NCBI GenBank assembly: GCA_022750055.1 | Contig: JAKIWL010000002.1 | Span: 209,042-273,041 of the forward strand | Source: Thermoplasmata archaeon | GTDB taxonomy: Archaea; Thermoplasmatota; Thermoplasmata; Lutacidiplasmatales; UBA184 | Length of the DNA stretch: 64,000 bases | Direction: 5' to 3' | The notes under the pieces: model-generated | The model's input: only the letters and a program-made list of their open reading frames with translations | Databases searched by the model: none | What the model was told of the DNA's origin: nothing | Shown here: piece by piece, positions 1-10,800 of the stretch | Position numbering within the stretch: position 1 is the first letter of the stretch | How the letters are laid out: every line of letters starts with the position of its first letter | Made by a program: the position numbers and the translations under genes

Positions 1-15
1 CCCCGAGGCGCCCGC

Positions 16-1299
16 ATGACGCCGGCCTCCAACGGGGGCCTGACCCTGGCGGAGAAGGTGCTCGCCCGGTCCGCGGGCCTGGAGCGCGTCGTCCCCGGTC
101 AGATCATCGAAGGAGCGGTCGACCTTGCGATGATGCACGAACAAGGAGCGCAGACCGTGGCGCCCTTCGCCCAAATGGGGGCGACCCGCGTGTGGGACCC
201 AGAACGGGTCGTCATCGCCATCGACCACTGGGTCCCCGCCTCGACCGAAGGGGCGGCGGTTCTTCACCGCATCCTGAGGAAATTTGCCGCGGAGAAGGGC
301 CTTCCCCATTTCTACGACGTCGGAAATCACGGCATCTGTCATCAGATCCTCGCCGAGAACGGCTGGGTGGTCCCGGGCGACCTCGCGGTCGGCACCGACT
401 CGCATACGAACATGCTCGGCGCGATGGGAGCGGTCGCGGCCGGGATCGGGCCGACGGAGATGGCGGCCGTGCTCGCCCTCGGCAAGATCTGGCTCAAGGT
501 CCCTCCCACGATCCAGATCCGCGCCCGAGGTCATCTCGGGCCGGGCGTCACGGCGAAGGACCTGATCCTCCGGGTGCTCGGGGAGGTGCGGACCACCGGC
601 GCCACGTACAAGTCCGTCGAATTCACCGGCTCGACCATCGACGGGCTGTCGATGCCCGAGCGGTTCACGATGTGCAACATGACTACCGAGATGGGCGCGA
701 AGTGCGGCATGGTCGGCCCGGACGACAAGACGTTCGAATATCTCGAAAAGATCGCGAAGCACCCGATGCACCCGCTCTCCGCCGATGCGGACGCGACCTA
801 CGAGACCCAGGTCGACATCGACGTCGACGGGATGCCCCCGATGGTCGCCTGCCCGTATTCCCCGGACAACGTCCGCCCTCTTCCCGACGTCGCCCGAGAG
901 CACGTCAAGATCGATCAGGCCTTCCTCGGGTCGTGCACGAACGCCCGGATCGAGGACATCCGGGAAGGAGCCGCGCTCATGCGCGGGGAGCGAGTGCACG
1001 CGGGCGTGCGGTTCATCGTCTCGCCGGCTTCGACCTCGATCTACCAGCAGTGCCTGCGCGAAGGATTGATCGAGGTCTTCACGAACGCCGGCGCCGTGTT
1101 CACGAACTCGAGCTGCTCCGCCTGTTTCGGGGGGAACATGGGCATCCTCGCCCCGGAGGAGGTCTGCGCCTCCTCCTCGAACCGGAATTTTCCCGGCCGC
1201 ATGGGCGCGAAGGAGGCCCGCATCTACCTGATGAGCCCGGCCGCCGTCGTCGCCACGGCGATCCGTGGGGAGATCACCGACCCGCGCGAGCTCCAGTAG
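16..1299 (+). CDS. leuC: 3-isopropylmalate dehydratase / homoaconitase large subunit
   Basis: Large subunit of an aconitase-family hydro-lyase that isomerises isopropylmalate (leucine synthesis) or a homologous substrate such as homocitrate, using a [4Fe-4S] cluster. The 427-residue length is that of the archaeal LeuC/HacA class. Visible signatures are GTDSHTNMLGAMG, FLGSCTNARIEDI with the first cluster cysteine, and SSCSACFGGNMG with the other two, followed by SSSNRNFPGRMG. It is followed after 11 bases by the small subunit and then a decarboxylating dehydrogenase, so it heads a pathway operon. The ATG lies 16 bases into the window, so the promoter is not visible and an upstream start cannot be excluded. 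Family is certain; leucine versus 2-oxoacid chain-extension substrate cannot be read from sequence alone. Confidence 0.93.
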   Translation: MTPASNGGLTLAEKVLARSAGLERVVPGQIIEGAVDLAMMHEQGAQTVAPFAQMGATRVWDPERVVIAIDHWVPASTEGAAVLHRILRKFAAEKGLPHFYDVGNHGICHQILAENGWVVPGDLAVGTDSHTNMLGAMGAVAAGIGPTEMAAVLALGKIWLKVPPTIQIRARGHLGPGVTAKDLILRVLGEVRTTGATYKSVEFTGSTIDGLSMPERFTMCNMTTEMGAKCGMVGPDDKTFEYLEKIAKHPMHPLSADADATYETQVDIDVDGMPPMVACPYSPDNVRPLPDVAREHVKIDQAFLGSCTNARIEDIREGAALMRGERVHAGVRFIVSPASTSIYQQCLREGLIEVFTNAGAVFTNSSCSACFGGNMGILAPEEVCASSSNRNFPGRMGAKEARIYLMSPAAVVATAIRGEITDPRELQ

Positions 1300-1310
1300 A
1301 GGGGGCGGGG

Positions 1311-1832
1311 TTGCGCGACGTCATCGAAGGGCGCGTCTGGGTCCTTGGGAAGGATGTGGACACCGACCAGATCATCAGCGGCAAGTACCTGACCATCATC
1401 GACCCCGAGGAGCTGAAGAAGCACGTCTTTGAGATCGCCCTCCCCGAGTTCGCTTCGGCGGCACGAGCCGGCGACATCGTCGTCGCCGACGAGAACTTCG
1501 GATGCGGGTCGAGCCGCGAGCACGCCCCCCAAGCGCTCCGGGCTATCGGGGTGAGCGCCCTCCTCGCCGATTCGTTCGCGCGCATCATGTTCCGTAACGC
1601 CATCAACCTCGGTCTCCCGGCCATCGAGCTTCGGGGAGTCCGGGCGCTCTTCGAGAAGGGCGACCTCGCCCGCATCGAGATGGGGGCTGGCCGGATCACG
1701 AACCTCAGGACCGGTCGAACGATCTCGTTTCCTCCGCTCCCCTCCCAGGTCCTCGACCTTCTCGAGGCCGGGGGCCTCGTCGAGACGGTCCGGCGCCGTC
1801 TCATCGCCGAAGGGAAGGCGGCTGCCCAATGA
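1311..1832 (+). CDS. leuD: 3-isopropylmalate dehydratase / homoaconitase small subunit
   Basis: Small swivelling subunit that completes the substrate site of the LeuC-type enzyme. The real protein is the C-terminal part of a longer ORF-track entry whose first two thirds are a shadow of leuC. I place the start at TTG 1311, preceded by GAGGGG a few bases upstream, giving 173 residues beginning LRDVIEGRVWVLGKDVDTDQ. Signatures are DVDTDQIISGKYL, the ENFGCGSSREHAPQAL loop typical of the family, and FRNAINLGLP. The stop overlaps the next ATG (ATGA), so translation is probably coupled. The TTG start is an inference from position, ribosome-binding site and homology. Confidence 0.9.
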   Translation: MRDVIEGRVWVLGKDVDTDQIISGKYLTIIDPEELKKHVFEIALPEFASAARAGDIVVADENFGCGSSREHAPQALRAIGVSALLADSFARIMFRNAINLGLPAIELRGVRALFEKGDLARIEMGAGRITNLRTGRTISFPPLPSQVLDLLEAGGLVETVRRRLIAEGKAAAQ

Positions 1833-2962
1833 GAACCGCGGCGTACGAGATCGCCCTCTTCCCGGGCGACGGGACCGGCCCGGAGGTCCTCCGGGAGGGT
1901 CGGAGGGTCCTGGATGCACTCGCCGAGGGGGAGCGGGGCCGATGGAACCTCACCGACTATCTCGGCGGGGGCCAGTACTATCAGACCACGGGCCGGGAGG
2001 TCGACCCGGAATCGTTGGAGGCGGCCCGGCGGGCGGACGCCATCCTCCTCGGCGCCGTCGGCTGGCCCGGGGCGACCCTACCGAACGGCGACCTCGCGGG
2101 GGGAGCCCTCGTCCTCGGGTTGCGCCAATCGTTCGACCTGTTCGCGAACGTGCGCCCCTGCAAGCTCTACGAGGGGGTCCGACACCGGATCAGCGGTGCG
2201 TTCCAGCAGGTCTGGACCCCGAAGAACGTCGACCTCGTCATCGTGCGGGAGAACACGGAAGACCTCTACGCCCCCCTCCGAGGGCGACTCAAGCGGGCCG
2301 ACGAAACCGAGCTGACGGTCGACACGCGGATCATCACGCGGAAGGGGGCGGAGCGCGTGATCCGGCACGCCTACGAACTCGCCCAGCATCGCCCGCAGGG
2401 GGCTCCCGAGGACGGGGTCAAGCGCCTGACCTGCGTCGACAAGTCGAACGTCATGGAGGGATGTCGGTTCTTCCGGGAGACCTTTGACCGCCTCGGCCCG
2501 GAGTACCCCGAGATCGAACGCGACTATGCCTACGTGGATGCGTTCACTCAGTGGCTCATCCGGAACCCCGAGCACTACGACGTCGTCGTCTCCACGAACC
2601 TGATGGGGGACATCATCACCGACCTCGCGAGCGTGCTCCAGGGCGGGATGGGCTTCGCCGCCGGCGGAAATCTGGGGGTGGACCACGGGATGTTCGAACC
2701 CGTCCACGGCTCTTCCCCGAAGCATGCCGGCCGCAACGTCGTCAACCCGTTCGCCACCTTCTTCGCCGTCGAGATGATGCTGCGGTGGCTATCGGAACGC
2801 CACCATGACGATTCCCTCACCCGGCAGGCGGACCGCTTGGAGCGCTCGATCGCCGGTGTCCTACGAGCCCGGTCCGCCCAGACGTACGACCAGGGGGGTA
2901 CGGTCAGCACGAGCGGGGCCGGCGACCGGATCGTCGAGGCCATCCGGGGACTGGCCGCATGA
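1829..2962 (+). CDS. leuB: Isopropylmalate / homoisocitrate-type dehydrogenase
   Basis: NAD(P)-dependent beta-decarboxylating dehydrogenase acting on the product of the preceding LeuCD enzyme. The 377-residue protein opens with ALFPGDGTGPEV, has the LGAVGWPG segment, the substrate-loop region VRENTEDLY, DKSNVMEG, and the metal-site region STNLMGDIITDLAS, followed by the adenosine-site stretch EPVHGSSPKHAGRNVVNP. The ENTEDLYAPLRG form resembles isocitrate and homoisocitrate dehydrogenases as much as classic LeuB, so the substrate is open. It overlaps leuD and the downstream thiolase by ATGA at both ends, which places all three in one operon. Confidence 0.88.
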   Translation: MRTAAYEIALFPGDGTGPEVLREGRRVLDALAEGERGRWNLTDYLGGGQYYQTTGREVDPESLEAARRADAILLGAVGWPGATLPNGDLAGGALVLGLRQSFDLFANVRPCKLYEGVRHRISGAFQQVWTPKNVDLVIVRENTEDLYAPLRGRLKRADETELTVDTRIITRKGAERVIRHAYELAQHRPQGAPEDGVKRLTCVDKSNVMEGCRFFRETFDRLGPEYPEIERDYAYVDAFTQWLIRNPEHYDVVVSTNLMGDIITDLASVLQGGMGFAAGGNLGVDHGMFEPVHGSSPKHAGRNVVNPFATFFAVEMMLRWLSERHHDDSLTRQADRLERSIAGVLRARSAQTYDQGGTVSTSGAGDRIVEAIRGLAA

Positions 2963-4143
2963 CCGAGCGGCGTGAGGTGGCACTCGTCGGCGGTGCGACC
3001 ACGCGCTGGGGGGTCCGCGAGGCGACGTGGAGCGAGCTCGCCCAGGAGGTCGGCGGGGCGCTCTTCCGAGCGATGCCCGAGCTCAAGGCGGGCGACGTCG
3101 ACTCGCTGTTCCTCGGGGCGGCCGAACCGGAGCGATTCGCATTTCAGTCCCACGTGGCCCCGCTCTGCGCGGAGCAGATGGGGCTCACGCCGCACCGCAT
3201 CATCCAGCGGACCGAGCTCGCGTGTGCTTCGGGCCAGTCCGCGATCCGATCTGCGTATGCGGCGATCGCATCGGGGCTCTCCGATATCGCGGTCGCGGTC
3301 GGTGTAGAGAAGATGAATCTCCCCTCGATGGCCGAGGCGAACAGCGCAATGGCCTGCGTCATGGACCGTGCGTGGGACGGGGCCCACGGGGCGACGGCCC
3401 CTCCGTTCTTCGCGATGGTGGCCCAACGGCACATGCTCGAGCACGGGACCACCGAGGACGCCCTCGCGGCCGTGTCGGAGAAGAACCACCGGTTCGCGAA
3501 TGCCAATCCCAGCGCTCAGTTCTACACCAAGACGTTCGACCGCGCCAAGATCCAGCGTCTGCCCTTGGTCGCGCCCCCTCTGCGGCTCGGGGACTGTTCT
3601 TCGATGACCGACGGTGCGGCCGCGGTGGTGCTCGTTTCGAACGCCCTCGCTCGTCGGTATACCGATACGCCGGTGCTGCTCCGCGGGAGCGGCCAGTATT
3701 CGGACTTTCACAACCTCGCCCATGCCGGCTCGTTGACGGATTGGGTCGGACTCAAGCACGCGGCCCGACAAGCCTACGAAATGGCCGGCGTGGGACCCAA
3801 GGACATCGACTTTGCCGAGGTCCACGATTGCTTCACGATCTCAGAGATCGTCGAGTACGAGTCCCTCGGATTCTGCGGGCCGGGCGAAGGCGGACGGTAC
3901 GTGCTCGAGGGTCGATCCGACCTTGGAGGGGAGGTGGTGGTCAATCCTCGGGGGGGGCTGTTGGGATGCGGCCATCCGCTCGGCGCGACGGGGATCGGCC
4001 AAGCGGTCGAGGTGTTCGAGCAGTTCTCCGGGCGCAGCCCGGCCAGCCGTCGGGTACCGGATCCGCGGTGGGCGCTCGTGCACAACCTGAGCGGTAGCGC
4101 GAACGTCCATTCGGTCATGATCTACGAGGGGGCGGCAGCATGA
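2959..4143 (+). CDS. Thiolase family protein (acetyl-CoA C-acetyltransferase type)
   Basis: Thiolase-fold enzyme of the archaeal SCP-x/acetoacetyl-CoA thiolase class, 394 residues. The nucleophilic cysteine lies in ELACASGQSAIRSAY near residue 90, the catalytic histidine region in EVHDCFTISE, and the second cysteine/histidine region in NPRGGLLGCGHPLGATG. It condenses or cleaves acyl-CoA. In many archaea this thiolase forms a complex with a DUF35 protein, and such a gene follows immediately (ATGA overlap), which supports the assignment. HMG-CoA synthase, the usual third member, is not adjacent here. Its position behind leuCDB is unusual and may mean only shared regulation. Confidence 0.88.
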   Translation: MTERREVALVGGATTRWGVREATWSELAQEVGGALFRAMPELKAGDVDSLFLGAAEPERFAFQSHVAPLCAEQMGLTPHRIIQRTELACASGQSAIRSAYAAIASGLSDIAVAVGVEKMNLPSMAEANSAMACVMDRAWDGAHGATAPPFFAMVAQRHMLEHGTTEDALAAVSEKNHRFANANPSAQFYTKTFDRAKIQRLPLVAPPLRLGDCSSMTDGAAAVVLVSNALARRYTDTPVLLRGSGQYSDFHNLAHAGSLTDWVGLKHAARQAYEMAGVGPKDIDFAEVHDCFTISEIVEYESLGFCGPGEGGRYVLEGRSDLGGEVVVNPRGGLLGCGHPLGATGIGQAVEVFEQFSGRSPASRRVPDPRWALVHNLSGSANVHSVMIYEGAAA

Positions 4144-4682
4144 CGCCGGAACCTGCGCACGCTCCCCCGCGTCTGTCCTCGCCCCGGGGGATCCAATCGG
4201 TGGAGACCGAACGCGAGGGCGCACACGCTCCGCCCACGGAATCCAAGGAGACCCCCCCACTTCCATTCCTCCTCGATTTCTTCCCTCTGGAGGGGGAAAA
4301 GCATACTCGGCTCTCCCCGTTCTTTGATTCGCTTCGGAAGGGGCGGCTTACGACCACGCGGTGCGAAAAGGACGACCTCTGGCACTGGCCCCCCAGGGTC
4401 GTCTGCCCGCGTTGCCACTCTGACGATCTCCGATGGAGCGATCTGCCGATGACCGGGCGGGTGTACGCCTTCAGCGCGGTCCTCGCGGGGGCGCCCCTCG
4501 GGATGGAGGCGGAAGTCCCGTTCGTCGTCGGGCTGGTCGACCTCGACGGGGTCCCGTTGCGGCTCTTCGGTCGCATCGCTGGCACGGCTTGGGACCGCTG
4601 CCGGGTCGGGCTCGCCGTGACGGTGGAGCCCTTTGACCTTCCGGACGGGCGGGTCTTTTACCGGTTCCGGGCCCCCGCGTAG
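4140..4682 (+). CDS. DUF35 OB-fold protein partnering the thiolase
   Basis: Zinc-ribbon/OB-fold protein of the DUF35 family, 180 residues, that in archaea scaffolds thiolase and HMG-CoA synthase and binds the CoA moiety. The core begins at FFDSLRKGRLTTTRC and continues through PPRVVCPRCHSDD and an OB fold (GRVYAFSAV, LVDLDGVPLRLFGRI). The first half of the rubredoxin-like ribbon reads C-E-K-D, so the usual second cysteine is Asp, while the second pair CPRC is intact. Residues 1-50 are a low-complexity extension unlike the family. The start is chosen because its ATG overlaps the thiolase stop. Confidence 0.82.
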   Translation: MTPEPAHAPPRLSSPRGIQSVETEREGAHAPPTESKETPPLPFLLDFFPLEGEKHTRLSPFFDSLRKGRLTTTRCEKDDLWHWPPRVVCPRCHSDDLRWSDLPMTGRVYAFSAVLAGAPLGMEAEVPFVVGLVDLDGVPLRLFGRIAGTAWDRCRVGLAVTVEPFDLPDGRVFYRFRAPA

Positions 4683-4846
4683 TACGCGCTCGAACGGTCC
4701 GGCTCGCCGAGATCGAGCGGGAGCCTCCGCCGCAGGCGATCGAGGCGGCGATGGAACACGGCCCGTTCACTCTCCGCCCACGGTCCCCCCTCCGAGTGGA
4801 GTGCTCGGGGGGCTCGACGAGGGGAGCAGTTCCCTCGGAGAAAGAG
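4683..4846. other. Intergenic spacer before aglB
   Basis: Spacer between the DUF35 gene and the aglB promoter. One plus frame stays open over most of it and gives protein-like sequence with an internal ATG, but no start codon precedes the open part and I recognise no family. I see no RNA gene or repeat. Confidence 0.5.
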
Positions 4847-4855
4847 TAAATATAC
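4847..4855 (+). promoter_or_regulatory. TATA box of aglB operon
   Basis: TAAATATAC is an AT-rich island in a GC-rich spacer, preceded by the purine-rich GAGAAAGAG where a BRE would sit. Expected initiation is about 25 bases downstream, leaving a short leader before ATG 4899. Confidence 0.7.
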
Positions 4856-4898
4856 CGTCCCGGTCTCGCGCGCCGACTTAGTCGGAGCTCTAGGGCGG

Positions 4899-7800
4899 AT
4901 GGAATCGAGATCGGACGGCTGGTGGAGCCGGCACGGTTGGACAGTCCTCGTCCTCGCGGCCGCCTTTTCCATCACGTTCCTCATCCGGACCCTTTGGAAC
5001 CTGCCGCTCTTCGAGCAGTACGGGACCACGTACTACTTCGCGGGCGGGTCCGACTCCTTCTACCACTGGCGCGTCAGCGACTACATCCTCCTGAATCATG
5101 CGAACCTGGTCCACGACCCGCTGCTGAAGTACCCGGCCGGGGCGATCAACCCGCGCGAGCCGCTGTTCGACTGGATGAACGCCGTCTTCGGCCTGCTGTT
5201 CGCTCCGCTGTTCGGCGGGAGCGCCATGTCGGCGGGGATGTTCTCCCTGGAGGTAGCGCCCCCGCTTTGGGCGGCGCTCAGCGTCGTGCCGATCTACCTC
5301 GTAGGCAAGGAGGTGAGCTCCCGACGGATGGGCCTGATCGCCGCGCTGATCTGGCCTTTCCTCGTGGCGAACATCGATTCCTCGACCTTCGGGTATGCGA
5401 ACTACCTGTCGTTCTACACGTTCTTCATCCTGGTCATGATCTACTCGTACCTCCGGACGATCCGGGCGGCCGGGACCCGGCGTTGGGTGACGAGCTACCG
5501 CCACCCCCGCGACATCCTCCGCGGCCTCCGTGACTTCCTGTACTACGAGAAGGCAGCGGTGAAGTGGGCCGTGTTCACCGGCGTGTCGTTCTCCGCGGTC
5601 GTCCTCACCTGGCAGGGATACACCTTCCTCGTCGCCCTCGTCATCGTGTTCGTCATCGTGCAGATGGTCGTCGAGCGGGTGCGTCGGATCGATTCCCTCG
5701 GGCTCTACCTCACGACCTGGATCGTCGGTCTGGTCGGCTTTCCGATCTCGTTTCCGTACTACTTCGCCCAGGGCGACTACCACATCTGGTTCCTCGAACC
5801 GGTCCTGATCTACTTTGGCGCGCTGCTGATCCTGCTTCCCTTCCTCCTGCTCCGCGACCAACCCTGGGTGATCAGCATCCCGGTTCTCGTCCTGACCTCC
5901 GCGGGTGCGCTGGGGGCGCTCGTCGTCGCCGCGCCGGCCCAGTTCGCCGACATCCTTTCAGGTCAGGGCTACTTCGTAAAGACGCTCATCTACTCGACCG
6001 TCGCCGAGGCCCAGGCCCCTTCGATCGACTCGCTGATCGTCGGGTACGGCGTCGTCACCTTCTTCTTCGCCTTCGCCGGGGTCGGGTTTGTCGTCTTCCA
6101 GATGGTCCGGGGCCGCTTCGAGCGCCGGCACCTCTTGTTCCTCCTACTCGGCCTGATCTCGATCTACCTGCCGATCTCGGCGGCCAAATTCTTCTACATC
6201 GGTTCCGCCGCCTTCAGCCTGCTGCCGGCCGAGGCATTGACTCGGGTCCTCGACATCGGAGGGTACCCGACCCTGCGCCGCAACGTCGTCTCGCTCTCCG
6301 ACCGCAGGAGTCAGCTCTCGGCCCTCCGTCGGTCGTTCAAGGCACGCCACGTCCTGGTCTTCCTTCTCGTCCTCGCCATCATCGTGCCCAACGTGTGGTA
6401 CGGCATCGACGCCGGCATCCCGTACAACTCGAAGTCTGGCTACGATAGCCAGGTCTACAACGCCCTCCCGCCGGCACTGCGCGTGTCGCCGACCAACGCT
6501 TCGAGCTATTATTTCGGGGCCGCCGGCAGCTCCCTCGATACCCCGAGCCAGTACGACGAGGCCGGGTACGACTGGTTGGCGACGCAGGACACGAACCTTC
6601 CTGAGCCTCAGCGCCCGGCGCTCGTCAGTTGGTGGGATTATGGGTTCCAGACGATCGCCGAGGGTCACCATCCCTCCGTCGCCGACAACTTCCAAAACGG
6701 CATCGACCCCTCAGGGAACTTCCTGCTCTCCCAGAACGAGTCCGAGGCGATCGGGGTACTCGCCACGACGCTGCTTTCTGCCGAGGCCCAGGCGACGGGT
6801 CAGCCCTATCTCCCGGCGGGCCTGAACGCGGTCCTCGCGGGCGACGGGGTGAACCTCGCAGCCCTCCATCCGCTGCTCGCCAACGCCTCCGCCGACCTGC
6901 CTCTCGTCGAGGCCCATCCGGAACGCTACGTCGCCGTCAACCCCGCGACGATCACGGCGGATAACGCGATGTACGATGCGGTCAGCTACTTCCTGGCCTC
7001 GACCCTGCCCCTGAGCCGGGTCGCCCAGGTCTACAACGACATCCAGGCCTACACGGGGTGGTCGATCCGATACCCGATGGTCGACTCTCGATTGATCCCG
7101 TTCTCCGGGCAGAACACCGGCATCTTCTACGCGCCGGCCGACCTGACCGGGCGCGTGATCGGCCCCGGCGGCGAGCCGACCTCGTACTACACCGTCTCCG
7201 TCGTCGGCTCGGACGGGAACTCCTACCCGGCGGGAACGCTTCCCGCCGGCGTGACCGCGGTCACGTACAACATCAACAATACGCCGGCGTTCTACAACAC
7301 GATGATCTACCACACCTACTTCGGCTATTCTGCCCAAGAGGTCGGACAGGCCGCGGGCGTCCCGTGGCTCTCCCAATCTCAGCAGGAACAGACAGACCCG
7401 CTCCAACCCGGCTGGATGCTCCAACACTTCCAGGTGGTCTATCGGACCGCCTACGCCTGCCCCCAGCCGAACCAGACGGCCGGTTCGAGCTGCTTCCGCG
7501 CGACGAACGTCCCGACCGCCCAGCACATCCAGTCCAAGGAGAAGGGATCGTCGGACCTCTCCCTCGGCTCCTACTTCCAGGGGGGCGAGGCGATCCTACA
7601 GTACTATCCGGGCGTCCCGACCGTCGGCAATGTGGTCCTCCCGAACGGCCGGGCAGTGCCTGATGCCCGGGTCACCGCCTACGACGGGTGGGGGGTACCG
7701 CACATGACGACCTTGACGGGGTCGGACGGCGCGTATTCGCTGATCCTGCCCCCCGGCCGCGATACGATCAACGTGTCGACCGGCTCGCTCAACCTCATCA

Positions 7801-10800
7801 CCCAGGCCGGTGCCACCCACCTCGCTACGTTCAACGTCACGGTGCCCAGCGCCTACGGTCTTTCCGATAGCGCGCCGACGATGGTCCAGCCGCTCGTGAT
7901 CCAGCCCGCGACCGTGGAGGGCTTCCTGAGCTGGTCGGCATCGAACAGTTCCTCGGGCAGTCCGTCCCCTGTCGTGGGGGCCACGGTGGTCCTCTGGGGC
8001 CACAACCTGTCGCGCCTCGCCGGGATCACGGATGCCAGCGGCTCGTTCGGGCTGCGCAACGTGCCCCCCGGCATCTACAATGTCTCGATCGTCTACCGCA
8101 GTTCGAACTTCACCGAGTCAACGGCGACCGCCCTCCCCGGGAAGAACGTCAACGAGACCCTCAGCCTCTCGGAGGGGGAGGTGCGGGGCACCGTGAAGGA
8201 CTCGGCCGGCCGGGTGGCGACCGGCGTGTTGGTCACGGTGAGCGGCGCGCTCGGGGTCATCGCGACCGGCTCGACGAACTCCTCCGGACGCTACCGTATC
8301 GCTGACCTGGGTCCGGGCAACTATACGGTCGTCGCCTCGACGCAGTCCCCCCGGCAGGGCTCGCTCAGCCAGGCCCTGAACCTCGCCACCCCCGGCGCGA
8401 ACAAGACGCTCAACTTTACCATCGTGCCTGTGGGTCCGGTATCGGTCGAGGTCCTGAGGGACGGCACCCCGGTGTCCGGGACTCCGGTGCGGTTCACGCA
8501 GTGGCTACCGCCGGTCGTCTCGGTGGGACCGACGAACAACTCGACCGCCGCCCACGTCACCCAACAGAAGGCGAACTCTACCGTGGTGCTCACGAACGCC
8601 GACGGCGTGGCCGCGGAGCTGCTCCCGGCAGGGAACTACTCGGTCTACGCACTCGGGTACAACGGCTCGGGCTACTTTGCGGGATACTGGTCGGGCCCCA
8701 TCGGTCCCGGCCTGCCGGACCCGCCCCCGATCTCGGTCTATCCGGCCTCGGAACTCTTCGGATCCGTGACCGGGACGGTGAACGCCTCGGTCAGCGTGCC
8801 GATCGAGGTCGCCGCGTACAATCACCTCGGTAAGGTGGTCTGGGCGTTCGCCAATTCGAGCGGCCGCTACGCCCTCTGGCTGCCGAACGGCGAGTACTCC
8901 GTCCTTGCGTTCAGCCCCAACCCGAACCAGGCGGTCCTTGCGAAGGCCGTCGTATCGGGGACCACCCGCCTGGACCTCGTCACGACCCCGACCAGTCTCG
9001 CGACGACGGTCGTGACCGACAACGCGACGGGCCGGCCGATCCTCGGAGCTTCGGTGAACTTTACCCTCGAATCGAACGGCGCCACCGTCGCCGCTACCTC
9101 GGACTCGCACGGCAATGCCTCGGCGGTCCTGCCGAGCGTCCCGCCGCCCTCGAGCCGCGGAGCTCCCCCTGTGTACTGCATCAACGTCACCGCGACGGGC
9201 TACCTCGGAAGTTCGCGCTGCGGAGTGGCGGCCGGAACGCTGCCGACCGGATCGGCCGTCCGTCTCGTGGGCGCGCCCGTCCAGGTGACGATCCTCTTGA
9301 TGGGTCTCCCGGGCGGGGCGTCGGTCCACGTCAACCTCACCGCGACCTCGCCGGGGGCTCGCACCCTCCGCACGAACGGGAGCTCTCCCATCGCGGTCTC
9401 GATCAGCCCAGGGTCGTACTCGGTCACGGCGTGGGCTCCCGGCTCGCCGACCGGGTTCTACTTCCCGGTCGCGGCGACCTCCTTCACCGTGGCCCCCGGT
9501 GCCATCCCGTCCTCCGTGACGGTTCGATTGACCGATCAGGTCGAAAGCCACGGGACCCTGACGGTGCCGGCGGGCGCCTCGGCTCCGAGAGCCCAGGTCG
9601 AGTTCGTTTCCCCCGTGATGAACGAGACCGTCAGCTACGGTGCGCTCGTGAACGGATTCTACCTCGCGCCGGGCAGCTATGAGTTCATCGCGACCGTACC
9701 CGGCCCGCAGGCGAACCAGGGCTGGATCGCCTTTGGAACGGTCAGCTTGAGCCTGACCGGAACCCTCTCCACGGCCTTCCACCTGACCGGGGCCTCGGTC
9801 TCCTTCGAAGGGTCGGTCAACCTTCCCACGATCACCCCACTGACAGCGTCGGCCGTGGTGGCGTTCGTGAGTCCGTCGGGATTCGATTTCCCAGCGTTCG
9901 TCTCGTCGGGGTCGTACAACGCGACCCTGCCGGCGAACGTGACCTATACGCCGTTCTTGAACGTCACGGCCCCGGTCGTGCGAAACAACGTCTCGGTCGT
10001 CGAGGCCCTGAGCGTCCCGAGGGGGCAGGTGTGCGCCGTCCGGCCCGTTGGGACCTCCTGTGACATCACGCTCGTCGGACGAGAGGTCAACCTGACCCTC
10101 GACGGCCTCCTATCCGTGGCGAACTCACCGGCCCTCGTGCCGGGGTCGGTGCTGCTCGAGGGGCCAGCCCCGACGATGCTCCTGACTCGGCTCGTCACGA
10201 GTGCGAACGGCTCCTTTTCCGTCTCGCTCTCGCCGGGCGTCTACACGGTCTACGCGAACTCCACCGGCGGAACGTACGCCCAGCTATCGAGCGTCTCGCT
10301 CGTCTTCGGGAACTCCGAACCGCTGTCCTTGACCCTGAGGCCGGCCTGGACCGCCGCGTTGACCGTCCTGCCTCCCGCGGGTCAGACCGTCGGCCCGGTG
10401 CGATTGTCGATCCAGACGGCGGCCGGCGCCGACCTCGTCCTGCCGGACGTGAGCCTCGGGGCGCCCCTGTCCGTGCCGCTCCCGGTCGGGACCTACCTAG
10501 CGACCGCGAGCGCGAGTTCGAGCCCCTACGGGGTCCCGACCAACGCCACCGCGAGCATCACCTTCAATCTCTTCTCCGGGAATGTGGGCCTCTCCCTCGC
10601 CCTCACCGAGCAGATCGTTCGGGCGGTCGTCCTCTCCATCACCCTTCCGACGAACCTGACCCAATCGATTCTCCTGCCGCCCTCGGGAGGGACCGTCTCC
10701 CTCGGCTTCTCCGTCCACAACACGGGGAACATTCCGGTGAGCGTAACCGTGATCGGGAACCCCTCGACGTGGAATTTTACGATCACCCCGTCGAACTTCA

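Noticed and set aside
192-1310. 546-residue plus-strand ORF covering leuC in another frame
   Set aside because: Arg/Gly/Pro-rich shadow of leuC; only the part from TTG 1311 (LeuD) is real.
4688-4846. Protein-like open frame in the spacer before aglB (ARTVRLAEIEREPPPQ...)
   Set aside because: No start codon before the open stretch and no recognised family; possibly a gene remnant, but unsupported.
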